Below, one piece after another: positions 7,246-14,569 of a stretch of DNA of 14,693 nucleotides. The stretch is from an uncultured Blautia sp. Lineage in GTDB: Bacteria > Bacillota > Clostridia > Lachnospirales > Lachnospiraceae. Position numbers and translations under genes: made by a program. The DNA lies in the NCBI GenBank assembly GCA_945872375.1, contig CAMBYR010000025.1, forward strand, positions 1 to 14,693, given 5' to 3'. Within the stretch, counting starts at the first letter, position 1. Every line of letters starts with the position of its first letter. A model generated the notes under the pieces. That model was not told the origin of the DNA, did no database searches, and saw only the letters and a list, made by a program, of their open reading frames with translations.

Positions 7246-7278
7246 TTTATTTTTTTACATCCCATGTATTTTCTGTTT

Positions 7279-8388
7279 TTATATGCATTTTGCCACAATT
7301 TCCTGCATGGCCTCCCATTTTGCTTCCATATCCGCCACAAGTTTAAACTGCGTCCTGCATCGGTCCAGATTGTGCTCCGGACGGTGAATCTTGAAATAAA
7401 CGTCTCCCTGAAGATAATCTGCCAGGAACCGCATGCCGCATTCATAGGTCATGACCTTCGCTCCCATGGGAAGAAGCTCGATCTCCTTCTTTGTCAGCTT
7501 ACCGCCGCAGCCCTCCAGAAAGCCCTTTGTATAGGTTTCGAAAAGACCCAGATCGCAGCTTACCCTGCTCAGATCCTTTTCGTCTTCCGCTGCCGTGCTG
7601 GCTCCGAAACGAATGGAATCGCCGAAGTCATTCATGGCAAGGCCGGGCATAACCGTATCCAGATCGATGACACAGATTCCCTTTCTGGTCTTATTATCGA
7701 TCATAATATTGTTCAGCTTCGTATCGTTATGAGTCACACGCAGGGGAAGTTCTTTTCTGTCCAGAAGCTCCGCGAAGCAGTTTGCCACATCCTCACGTTC
7801 CAGAACAAACCGGATCTCCTCCTGAACCTCTGCCGCTCTTCCCATCACATCTTCCTCCACGGCCTTTTTAAAGGCTGCAAAACGGGCTCTGGTATCATGA
7901 AAGCCCACGATCGTCTCATGAAGGGTTTCTGCCGGATATTCAGCCAGCAGATTCTGAAACTTTCCAAAAGAATAAGCACTTTCGTAAAAATCCTGAGGCG
8001 TTTCCACCTGATCGTAGCAGGTCGCATCGGTGATAAAAATATAGGAACGCCAGAAACCGCCTTCTTCGTCCAGGTAATACGCTTTTCCGTCCACTGCAGG
8101 AACAACGTTCAGAGTTTCCCTCCAGGGATCTCCTCCGTTTTCACGAATCTTCTGATTCAGATATCTGGTCACGTTCATAATATTTTCCATGACTTCTTCC
8201 GGTTTTGCAAACACATGATGATTGATCTGCTGAAGAATCACCTTCCTGTTTCCCTGTTCCATCTGAAGCTCCAGAAGAAATGTATCATTAATATGGCCAT
8301 TTCCATAAGGCCTGACATCGACCATCTCCCCATCATACTGAAAATTTTTCGCCACAGCTTCTATCTGTGCTTTTGTAAACTCCGCCAT
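7279..8388 (-). CDS. nahK: N-acetylhexosamine 1-kinase-like phosphotransferase
   Basis: A 369-residue cytosolic kinase of the aminoglycoside-phosphotransferase fold, close in length to bifidobacterial NahK (about 360). NahK phosphorylates the anomeric carbon of GlcNAc or GalNAc using ATP. Visible motifs: the nucleotide loop YGNGHINDTF (28-37), the catalytic loop THNDTKLNNIMID (219-231, catalytic Asp222) and the metal-binding VIDLDTVMPG (240-249), followed by NDFGDSIRFG. The start at 8388 follows AGGAGGAGACGGT; an in-frame ATG at 8439 has no such site. It is the last gene of the phosphorylase operon, 123 bases after the GH112 stop. The same pair (lnpA with nahK/lnpB) occurs in the bifidobacterial LNB/GNB pathway, which supports GlcNAc/GalNAc as substrate. 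Another sugar 1-kinase is possible. Confidence 0.85.
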   Translation of the reverse strand: MAEFTKAQIEAVAKNFQYDGEMVDVRPYGNGHINDTFLLELQMEQGNRKVILQQINHHVFAKPEEVMENIMNVTRYLNQKIRENGGDPWRETLNVVPAVDGKAYYLDEEGGFWRSYIFITDATCYDQVETPQDFYESAYSFGKFQNLLAEYPAETLHETIVGFHDTRARFAAFKKAVEEDVMGRAAEVQEEIRFVLEREDVANCFAELLDRKELPLRVTHNDTKLNNIMIDNKTRKGICVIDLDTVMPGLAMNDFGDSIRFGASTAAEDEKDLSRVSCDLGLFETYTKGFLEGCGGKLTKKEIELLPMGAKVMTYECGMRFLADYLQGDVYFKIHRPEHNLDRCRTQFKLVADMEAKWEAMQEIVAKCI

Positions 8389-8455
8389 ACCGTCTCCTCC
8401 TGATATAATTATCCCATAAGATAATTTTCCCCGCTTCACATGAATAGCACTCTCA

Positions 8456-8489
8456 AAAATAACGTTCTGCGCATTAGGCCAGTTATTTT
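8456..8489. repeat. inverted repeat in the 123-bp gap between phosphorylase and kinase genes
   Basis: AAAATAAC (8456-8463) and GTTATTTT (8482-8489) are perfect 8-bp arms around an 18-base loop. The stem is AT-rich and has no following U-run, so it is a weak hairpin. It might be an RNA processing or partial attenuation site between the two cistrons. Confidence 0.4.
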
Positions 8490-8511
8490 GCGAACGATGT
8501 ACCAGGGGATA

Positions 8512-10677
8512 TTACCTGTGAGCGATATTATACCACTTTATTTCATTGGATTCCATATGAAGTTCAAAACGGCTGCCATCTCCCCGGTAAACAACGGTGT
8601 CCTGTGGCTCATAGGTGTTATTGACCACACAATATTTTCCATTCTTTACGTATGCGTGAACCTCCACATGGAAGTTGGAGGAAAACCAGCGTTTCAGCTC
8701 CTCCTCTCCGTGAGAGCTCCACAGAATGCTTCTGTAAAGGATCCGGCTGTTCTCAAAGCTGTAGGGAAGGCCGCTGATATAAACACTTCTTCCCCGTCCA
8801 AAGGAATTGACCGCCATCTGCACTTCTTTTTCTCTCTGGACAAGGATCTCTGCTCCTTCCAGGGCATACATATTCTTTTTCCCTTCTCCGAAATCCACCG
8901 GACGGGTGGTATCCGCCAGGATAAAATGCTCCGGATGTTCTTCCCAGTTATATTTGTCATAATTCAGCGTAAATCCCGTTTCCTTTTCCACCCCAAGCAG
9001 ACCTGCAAGCTGAAGATAGTGTCCCTGATACTGATGCCCGGATGGTTCTCCCACGCCGATAAATCCTCCGCCGTTATAGACAAATTCACGGACAGCCGCT
9101 GAAATCACCGGATTTTCCCAGATCGCACCGCCGGTATGAGCAGTATCCCCGTCACCCACATTCAGAATCACATCCACATCTTTCAGGATCTCCCGGTTTT
9201 CCAGAATGTCATCAAAGGAAAGAAACTCCACATCAAAGGGAGCGCCGCTGAGCGCTTCGATCACACCTGCATAGCTGTAATTCTGTTTCTGATATAATGC
9301 ATGGTGAACCATGTGGCATCCCCAGCTTCGATTTTTCCCCCAGCTGTTCAGCACAGCCACCTTTTTCACGCAGTAGGGTATGGTTCCCTTTGCGTTTTCA
9401 TACAGTTCCCGGAATTCACCGCAGACGCTTTCCACATAATCAATGAAATCCGGAAATTCCAGCGCCAGCTTCAGATAACCGCCGTAACCGATCCGGTCCA
9501 CCGGCTTACGAAGGATGGCACGCCTTGCCGTCACCCAGTTTTCCTTTGCCTCACGAATGGGGTCGCCCCCTTCATGGAAGGTATCCGGGAAGAAATAGGG
9601 AAGAAATCTTCCTTCCGTATACTTCACACCGGGAATATCGGAGATCAGGCGGAGAGTGCTTCCATTTCCCACACTTCCCACCACGGCGTCCAGACCGATG
9701 GAGGCAAATTCCGGCATAAAAGGTTCTGTTCCGATCCAGTGATCTCCCAGAAACATCATGGCTTCTTTTCCGCACTCATGGGTGATATCCACCAGCTCTT
9801 TTGCAAGCTTCGCCACCTCACGGCGCTGAAAAGCCTGAAAATCCAGAAATTCCTTACCCGGCACACGATACTGATTGTTATAATAGCCCTGGTCAATGAT
9901 ATATTCCGGACGGAACCGATAGCCTGCCTCCCGCTCAAACTGCTCCAGAATATACGGACTCACGGAGGCGGAATAACCATACCAGTCCACATATTTTTCC
10001 CGTTTCAGTTCATCAAAGATCAGTGTAAACTGGTGAAAAAACGTGGTATAGCGAATCACATTCACATAGGGATGCTCCTCGCAGAATTTCCGAAGACGTT
10101 TTTTGGAATATTCCCTGGTCTTCGGCTGACGTACATCAAAGGTGATCTGATGTTCAAAATCCTTCCAGTCATTTGTCACGGCATTATACATATGCACCGG
10201 ATCCCAGATCAGATACGCCAGAAAGCTTACCGTATATTCATGAAAAAGCTGCACATTTTCAATCACTACACATCCGCTTTCCCCATCGTAGCTCCACTGC
10301 TCTGCAGGTACGATCTCATCGGCGGAACGGTCGACCACTTCCCACCACCGTTTGATATCATCCCGCGTGTTTACCTGCATCAGATCCCCGGAGATTCCCC
10401 TCATCAGAGGGATCCGCAGGGTCTTTTCCACAGCCGGGTAAAATCCTGTCATAATATAACACTGCTGTACCTCATCCGGATTTGCCCTGGCCCATTCATT
10501 GTCTTTCCTGGTGGTGTAATATGTAGAATAGATTTTGGCTCCCGTCTTTGTCAATTCCTCCGGGAATTCCGTTCCGTCACAGTCACGGATGGCATCTGCG
10601 CCCCATCGTTTCAATATTTCAATCGTCTCAGGTACAATATCCACATTCGTTGGAATTGTCACGCGCCCTGTCGTCAT
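8512..10677 (-). CDS. lnpA: GH112 beta-1,3-galactosyl-N-acetylhexosamine (GNB/LNB) phosphorylase
   Basis: A 721-residue cytosolic enzyme that reversibly splits galacto-N-biose or lacto-N-biose with phosphate into alpha-galactose-1-phosphate and GalNAc or GlcNAc, saving one ATP compared with hydrolysis. It follows the Bifidobacterium enzyme from end to end as I remember it: TTGRVTIP at the N-terminus, WGADAIRDCDGT, HEYTVSFLAYLIWDPVHMYN, TTFFHQFTLIFDE, EAMMFLGDHWIGTEP (Asp312 matches the general acid Asp313), GVKYTEGRFLPYFFPDTF, VAVLNSWGKNRSW, a GGGFIGVGEPSG loop and GRGRSVYISGLPYS in the later domains. The bifidobacterial protein is about 30 residues longer. The start at 10677 (MTTGR) has AAAGGA about 8 bases upstream and matches the family; the ATG at 10698 lacks a site. 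A galactosyl-rhamnose phosphorylase is the main alternative, made less likely by the adjacent NahK-like kinase. Confidence 0.92.
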   Translation of the reverse strand: MTTGRVTIPTNVDIVPETIEILKRWGADAIRDCDGTEFPEELTKTGAKIYSTYYTTRKDNEWARANPDEVQQCYIMTGFYPAVEKTLRIPLMRGISGDLMQVNTRDDIKRWWEVVDRSADEIVPAEQWSYDGESGCVVIENVQLFHEYTVSFLAYLIWDPVHMYNAVTNDWKDFEHQITFDVRQPKTREYSKKRLRKFCEEHPYVNVIRYTTFFHQFTLIFDELKREKYVDWYGYSASVSPYILEQFEREAGYRFRPEYIIDQGYYNNQYRVPGKEFLDFQAFQRREVAKLAKELVDITHECGKEAMMFLGDHWIGTEPFMPEFASIGLDAVVGSVGNGSTLRLISDIPGVKYTEGRFLPYFFPDTFHEGGDPIREAKENWVTARRAILRKPVDRIGYGGYLKLALEFPDFIDYVESVCGEFRELYENAKGTIPYCVKKVAVLNSWGKNRSWGCHMVHHALYQKQNYSYAGVIEALSGAPFDVEFLSFDDILENREILKDVDVILNVGDGDTAHTGGAIWENPVISAAVREFVYNGGGFIGVGEPSGHQYQGHYLQLAGLLGVEKETGFTLNYDKYNWEEHPEHFILADTTRPVDFGEGKKNMYALEGAEILVQREKEVQMAVNSFGRGRSVYISGLPYSFENSRILYRSILWSSHGEEELKRWFSSNFHVEVHAYVKNGKYCVVNNTYEPQDTVVYRGDGSRFELHMESNEIKWYNIAHR

Positions 10678-10709
10678 ATTAGCATCCTTTCCGCTCATAC
10701 AAAGTCACT

Positions 10710-10913
10710 TTATTTTTTTCGTTTTGCATTTCCAAATGGACTGTTGTAGATAGCCAGCGCAGCCAGCAGAAATACCAGTCCCAAAAGCATCCAGCCCAGT
10801 CCGGCAAGCTGCCCCGTCATTTTCCAGCCGCCGATGACCATAGCAGTTCCAATCACAAAAAATACCGCGATCAGAAGCAGTCTCAGCCCTGCATGTTCTT
10901 TCCAGAATTCCAT
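10710..10913 (-). CDS. small two-helix membrane protein between permease and phosphorylase genes
   Basis: A 67-residue protein: short N-terminus (MEFWKEHAG), helix 1 at about residues 10-28, a short turn (GWKMTGQLAG), helix 2 at about 38-55 and a basic tail (NAKRKK). The GLGWMLLGLVFLLAALAIYN pattern resembles what I remember of DUF6903-type small proteins, with low certainty. ATG at 10913 is preferred, with AGGTGA 5 bases before it; a GTG at 10922 would add three residues but has a poorly placed site. It lies in the operon 9 bases after the permease stop and 32 before the phosphorylase start, so it is probably co-expressed. A role as a small subunit of the importer is inference. Confidence 0.75.
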   Translation of the reverse strand: MEFWKEHAGLRLLLIAVFFVIGTAMVIGGWKMTGQLAGLGWMLLGLVFLLAALAIYNSPFGNAKRKK

Positions 10914-10922
10914 ATCCTTCAC

Positions 10923-11813
10923 CTATCCTTTCAAACCGCCCATGGTCATACCCTGTGTCAACTGATTCTGTACACAGATATACAGGATCAGTGTGGGCAG
11001 CATTACCAGCACAAGACCTGCGTACATAATTCCATACTGAGCAGCCGACTGCTGTGCCTGCATCAGATTCAGAAGTCCCACCGGAAGTGTCTTTGGTCCT
11101 TTGGAGGAACTCATCAGTGTCATGGAAATGATATATTCATTCCAGAAGGACAGAAAATTAAACAGAATGACTGTAATAATAGACGGTTTTGCCATCGGAA
11201 AGATGATCTTCCACATGGTCGTTCCGTATCCTGCACCGTCGATATAGGCAGCTTCCTCATAATCATGTGCCAGCGTCTGAAAATAACCGGACAGCAGATA
11301 AATGGTAAAGGGAAGCGCCGTAGACGCATATACCACAGCCAGCACCACCAGATTGTTCAAAAGAAAGCTGCTGCCGAATACGTTTTTCAGCCACACATCT
11401 CCATCCCGCAGCATCAGGAAAACAGGCACCACAATATAGTTCACATTGATAAACAGACCTGCCATGAAACAGATATTCAGCGCTTTCCGTCCTCTGAATT
11501 GAAACCGGGACAGGCAGTAGGAAGCAGGCAGCGCGATCAGCAGCAGAAGGAGCAGCGCCAGAGCCGTTACCAGCACAGAATTGAGCATATAACTTCCCAT
11601 ATTTGCCGCATTCCATGCGTCCACAAAGTTCTGCCAGTAAAATCCCGCAGGCAGTGTCCATGGATTTCCATAAAATTCACTGTTTTCCTTGATGGATGCC
11701 ATAAATACCCATGCCACCGGCACAAGGATACTGATGGCCAGAAGTCCCAGTATCACATAGATAAAGATTTTATACAGACGGTCTCCCGTACCGTCCTGTC
11801 TTTTTGCATTCAT
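10923..11813 (-). CDS. carbohydrate ABC importer permease, MalG type
   Basis: A 296-residue inner-membrane permease of the MalG/GanQ/AraQ family with six membrane segments. The cytoplasmic EAA loop is clear (YEEAAYIDGAGYGTTMWKII, about residues 190-209). It keeps the family ending LTQGMTMGGLKG, usual for partners of a shared MsmX-type ATPase. The ATG at 11813 follows AGGGAGGGCGAAGA, 12 bases after the stop of the first permease. With the MalF-type partner it forms the channel through which the disaccharide bound by the solute-binding protein enters. No ATPase gene is in this operon. Confidence 0.92.
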   Translation of the reverse strand: MNAKRQDGTGDRLYKIFIYVILGLLAISILVPVAWVFMASIKENSEFYGNPWTLPAGFYWQNFVDAWNAANMGSYMLNSVLVTALALLLLLLIALPASYCLSRFQFRGRKALNICFMAGLFINVNYIVVPVFLMLRDGDVWLKNVFGSSFLLNNLVVLAVVYASTALPFTIYLLSGYFQTLAHDYEEAAYIDGAGYGTTMWKIIFPMAKPSIITVILFNFLSFWNEYIISMTLMSSSKGPKTLPVGLLNLMQAQQSAAQYGIMYAGLVLVMLPTLILYICVQNQLTQGMTMGGLKG

Positions 11814-11825
11814 TCTTCGCCCTCC

Positions 11826-12710
11826 CTAAAATTCCAGCGGTTCACGCTCAGTCACCTTGTTCACCAGTGCAGAAAGAGCAAAGGAGAACAGGAAGATGAT
11901 CACGCCTATGGCCATACTGTAGCCATACAGCCCTGCATCTTTCTGGCTGTACATGTAACTTAAGGTTACCTCGGACGCATGGTTGGGGCCTCCGGAGGTC
12001 ATGGCCTTTACAAACAGAAATGCCATATTGATGGTGGAAATGATAAAGAAAGTCAGAGTTGTACGGATGTTTGTCCATACCAGCGGAATCGTGATCTGAA
12101 AAAACTGTGCGATCCTGCCGGCCCCGTCCAGACTGGCGCTCTCATACAGGCTCTGAGGTACGCCGGACATGGAGGCCATGTACATGACCATGTAGTAGCC
12201 GATAGCCTGCCATACCATGGCAATGATCAGGCTGACCATAACCAGTTTTTCTCCTTTCCAGAGAATAGGATCCGACATATCCCGAAACAGACCGATAATA
12301 CTGTTCAGCATACCGTTTTCCGGTTTATACACGGCCGAAAAAATACCGGAAATAACGACTACCGATAAAATATTGGGAATATAAAAAACAATGCGGAAGA
12401 AATTCTGTCCTTTGATTTTTTCCCTTGTAAGGATGGCTGCAAATACCAGCGCAAATGCAAACGTGATAATCGTGACCACCACGATCAGAAGAATGGTATT
12501 CTGCATGGAACGGATAAAGTTTGCATCCGCCAGCAGCGTCCGGAAATTCTTCAGTCCCACAAAGGTTTCTGTGGGAGTATAGGCTCCCTTTTCAAACAAT
12601 GACATTCTGAATACATTCAGCGTAGGCAGTATCATAAAAATGAAAAACAGGATCACTGCCGGCGCAATACAGGAAAATAAAAAGGCACTGCGTCCTCTTG
12701 ATCTTTTCAT
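11826..12710 (-). CDS. carbohydrate ABC importer permease, MalF/UgpA type
   Basis: A 294-residue permease with six hydrophobic segments, the first at about residues 11-31 (FLFSCIAPAVILFFIFMILP). The EAA loop is YESASLDGAGRIAQFFQITI. Other family signs are FVGLKNFRTLL after segment 1 and NHASEVTLSYMYSQKD late in the protein. The start at 12710 (MKRSRGR) has GAAAGGA about 9 bases upstream; an in-frame ATG at 12752 would put the first codons inside the large intergenic hairpin and add an odd N-terminus, so it is rejected. It is the first permease gene after the binding protein, from which it is separated by 184 bases of structured sequence. Confidence 0.9.
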   Translation of the reverse strand: MKRSRGRSAFLFSCIAPAVILFFIFMILPTLNVFRMSLFEKGAYTPTETFVGLKNFRTLLADANFIRSMQNTILLIVVVTIITFAFALVFAAILTREKIKGQNFFRIVFYIPNILSVVVISGIFSAVYKPENGMLNSIIGLFRDMSDPILWKGEKLVMVSLIIAMVWQAIGYYMVMYMASMSGVPQSLYESASLDGAGRIAQFFQITIPLVWTNIRTTLTFFIISTINMAFLFVKAMTSGGPNHASEVTLSYMYSQKDAGLYGYSMAIGVIIFLFSFALSALVNKVTEREPLEF

Positions 12711-12735
12711 GCTCTCAAATCCTTTCTGAAAAGAA

Positions 12736-12836
12736 AGAGCAGGCCGCTGCAAAATGATATGGTCAGAAGTTCTGCTTCCGTCTCAGACCCCCTGGCTGTC
12801 AGAAACTTCTTTCTTCATTTTGCTGCGGCCTGCTCT
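12736..12836 (-). repeat. long hairpin between binding-protein and permease genes, likely attenuator or mRNA stabiliser
   Basis: Arms at 12736-12757 and 12815-12836 are inverted copies, 22 bases with one mismatch (position 12748 against 12824). The core is GCAGGCCGC with GCGGCCTGC. A second inner stem is possible (AGAAGTT at 12766-12772 with AACTTCT at 12804-12810), making one long rod. On the minus strand it is followed by TCTTTCTTTTC, then the permease ribosome binding site. This fits partial termination or 3'-end protection that keeps binding protein in excess over permeases. Confidence 0.8.
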
Positions 12837-12894
12837 GTGATTATTTCAGGAACGCCTGTGGCATCCCTGCGGCGTGCTCGCCAGCTTTACTGAC

Positions 12895-14220
12895 TTATTT
12901 CAGGTTTTCCCGCATCTGATCGCTCGCGGAAATGATACCTGCAGTCCAGTCATCCTCTGTCATATCTCCGGAAACCAGAGAGTTTACCGGATCAAAAAAT
13001 ACAGGACGGATCTCTACACCCGGAATTGCTTCAAATGCTGCAAAGTTGCCCATGGCTGCCTTTGCTCCGTCGTCGTAGATCGAATAGAACATTACATTGT
13101 CGCCTTCCAGCTTGTCTGCAATGCCAAGTACCGGCTGAACAGCACCGGATCCTACAAAGATTTCACAGGCGGTATCGCTGTAAAGGAAAGCCAGGAACAA
13201 TTTCGCTGCATCCACGTTTTCTGCGCCTGCCGGAATCCATGCCTGCTCAAACCATGTATAGCTGTAACGGTCCCCGCCGTCTGCCACTGCCGGAAGAGCG
13301 GTCATGCCCCATTCAAATCCATCTGCACGGGGAGCTTCTGCCATTTCGCCCACGATCCAGGTTCCGTTTGGCATAAAGATTGCTTTATTATCCAGAACCA
13401 GCTGCTGATTCTGAGTGAAATCCTGATCATTTGCCTGTGCAGGTGTGATCGGGTTTGTGTAGGATGCAAGCTTTGCTACAATATCAAAGCAGGTCTTTGC
13501 TTCTTCTGTTTCCCAGATTCCTTCTTCATAATGCGTTGCTTTATCAAAGAACTCCGCACCGCCTGCAGAATACATCAGCGCATAGAAAAACGCATCAAAG
13601 TATCCTGTGGTCGGATAGGTAAACAGATAAATGCCCTCTTCCAGAGCCTTGTCGCCAAGTTCCCACATCTCATCCCATGTGGCGGGTATTTCCCAGCCTT
13701 TTTCTTCCAGAAGACCCTTGTTGTAGAACAGTCCGCAGGGAGAATAGAACATCGGAGCCAGATACGTCTTTCCGTCACCATATGGATTTGTCAGGGATGT
13801 CTCTGTGAAGCCTCCTGCGATTTTGTCGGAAACTGCCGCCTCTTCTCCCGGGACAGTCATGGACAGAACATCTGTGATATCGGCAATCAGATTTCCCTTG
13901 ATAAACTGCTCTGTGAGCGCTGCTTCACGTCCTGTAGCCAGATGAATCACGTCCGGATATTCTCCGCCCTGCATGGATGGCCCGATCACATCTTCCAGAT
14001 TTTTGTCTGTGATCAGATCCACTTCGATTCCTGTGAGAGCTGTAAATTCCTCACATACCTGTGTCCACATCTCAGAACCATAAGCAGTCTCGATGGCAGC
14101 CACGCTGATAGTCGTCCCTGCATAATCTGCATAAGCATCTTCTGCAAAAACAGCTGTTCCGCAAGATCCCACAACCATACAGGCTGCAAGCGCCGCACTC
14201 ATGATTTTCTTCATTTTCAT
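12895..14220 (-). CDS. extracellular solute-binding protein (family 1) of the GNB/LNB importer
   Basis: A 441-residue exported binding protein that captures the sugar for the adjacent permeases. Residues 1-26 are a signal peptide. They allow two readings: signal peptidase I cutting after VFA before EDA, or a lipobox-like VGSC at residues 17-20; the former is favoured because VFA is well placed. The mature part has the SBP_bac_1 pattern: TISVAAIETAYGSEMWTQV, FTALTGIEVDLI, YPDVIHLATGREAAL, PCGLFYNKGLLEEKGWEIPATWDEM, NKAIFMPNGTWIVGE and AKLFLAFLYSDTACEIF. GGAGG lies 7 bases before the ATG. It is the first gene of the operon. Specificity for lacto-N-biose or galacto-N-biose is inferred from the phosphorylase. 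Confidence 0.9.
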   Translation of the reverse strand: MKMKKIMSAALAACMVVGSCGTAVFAEDAYADYAGTTISVAAIETAYGSEMWTQVCEEFTALTGIEVDLITDKNLEDVIGPSMQGGEYPDVIHLATGREAALTEQFIKGNLIADITDVLSMTVPGEEAAVSDKIAGGFTETSLTNPYGDGKTYLAPMFYSPCGLFYNKGLLEEKGWEIPATWDEMWELGDKALEEGIYLFTYPTTGYFDAFFYALMYSAGGAEFFDKATHYEEGIWETEEAKTCFDIVAKLASYTNPITPAQANDQDFTQNQQLVLDNKAIFMPNGTWIVGEMAEAPRADGFEWGMTALPAVADGGDRYSYTWFEQAWIPAGAENVDAAKLFLAFLYSDTACEIFVGSGAVQPVLGIADKLEGDNVMFYSIYDDGAKAAMGNFAAFEAIPGVEIRPVFFDPVNSLVSGDMTEDDWTAGIISASDQMRENLK

Positions 14221-14277
14221 AGTTTTTCCTCCATGTTTTTTGTGAAATACCTTCGTTCTTGTTTTCAGGTTAATTTA

Positions 14278-14305
14278 AGTATACTGGAATACAGCAACAA
14301 AACAA
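14278..14305 (-). promoter_or_regulatory. probable promoter of the GNB/LNB operon
   Basis: On the minus strand, -35 TTGTTT (14305-14300), a 16-base spacer and -10 TATACT (14283-14278). The leader to the ATG at 14220 is about 50 bases. The -35 is a poor match, as expected for a promoter that needs an activator. It overlaps the inverted repeat at 14293-14318. Confidence 0.5.
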
Positions 14306-14318
14306 CCCCTTTGTTGCT
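14293..14318. promoter_or_regulatory. perfect inverted repeat over the -35 of the GNB/LNB promoter
   Basis: AGCAACAAA (14293-14301) and TTTGTTGCT (14310-14318) are perfect 9-bp arms with an 8-bp gap. The repeat covers the -35 box and the sequence just upstream. The half-site core TTGTTG recurs in the pair at 14443-14519. Candidate regulator binding site. Confidence 0.55.
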
Positions 14319-14357
14319 CCATTTTTTATATATCTTGCTGTTTTGTTCTTTTTTGGA

Positions 14358-14373
14358 TAATTTATATAAATTA
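14358..14373. repeat. 16-bp perfect AT palindrome in the divergent control region
   Basis: TAATTTATATAAATTA is fully self-complementary, with no G or C. It lies about 55 bp upstream of the operon -35, between the two divergent promoters. It could be an upstream promoter element, a bending site or chance in AT-rich DNA. Confidence 0.4.
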
Positions 14374-14442
14374 CATATGTTTCCTTTGTGCACACCTCAC
14401 AAAAGCCATGATTTCCAGTATTTATTCCTGTTCTTATGTTTA

Positions 14443-14519
14443 TGCCAACAATTAAAACAATTCTCTTTCCCGTTGTTTTTTCCCGGCACCCCTGCTATAA
14501 TATCACTATCTTGTTGGCA
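14443..14519. promoter_or_regulatory. inverted TGCCAACAA / TTGTTGGCA pair flanking the araC-type promoter
   Basis: TGCCAACAA (14443-14451) and TTGTTGGCA (14511-14519) are perfect 9-bp inverted copies placed symmetrically around 14481, with the plus-strand promoter (14473-14501) between them. A further TTGGCA at 14524-14529 repeats the one at 14514-14519 with a 10-bp period. AraC-family proteins often bind half-sites in adjacent turns, so this may be autoregulation by looping; inference. Confidence 0.5.
14473..14501 (+). promoter_or_regulatory. promoter of the AraC-family regulator gene
   Basis: Plus strand: -35 TTGTTT (14473-14478), a 17-base spacer and a consensus -10 TATAAT (14496-14501). 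It is preceded by TGC, giving an extended -10. The extended element makes up for the weak -35. The leader to the ATG at 14570 is about 60 bases. Confidence 0.75.
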
Positions 14520-14569
14520 GTTATTGGCATTTTATGCAATAATTATAAAATCAGTTTCAGGAGAACGAT

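Noticed and set aside
7256..7268. TACATCCCATGTA hairpin as terminator of the kinase gene
   Set aside because: Only five pairs, low GC and followed by A-rich rather than U-rich sequence on the minus strand. Too weak to call.
7264..8403. 379-codon plus-strand open frame
   Set aside because: Mirror of the NahK-like kinase gene, with no start signal and no domain.
9301..10749. 482-codon plus-strand open frame
   Set aside because: Antisense to the GH112 phosphorylase, whose conserved motifs and catalytic Asp are unmistakable. The plus-strand product has no recognisable domain.
10893..11963. 356-codon plus-strand open frame
   Set aside because: Antisense across two permease genes and their junction; His- and Gln-rich shadow composition.
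14221..14569. catabolite-response (cre) site for CcpA in the operon control region
   Set aside because: No stretch close to the TGNAANCGNTNNCA consensus was found by eye. The repeats present are of the TTGTTG type.
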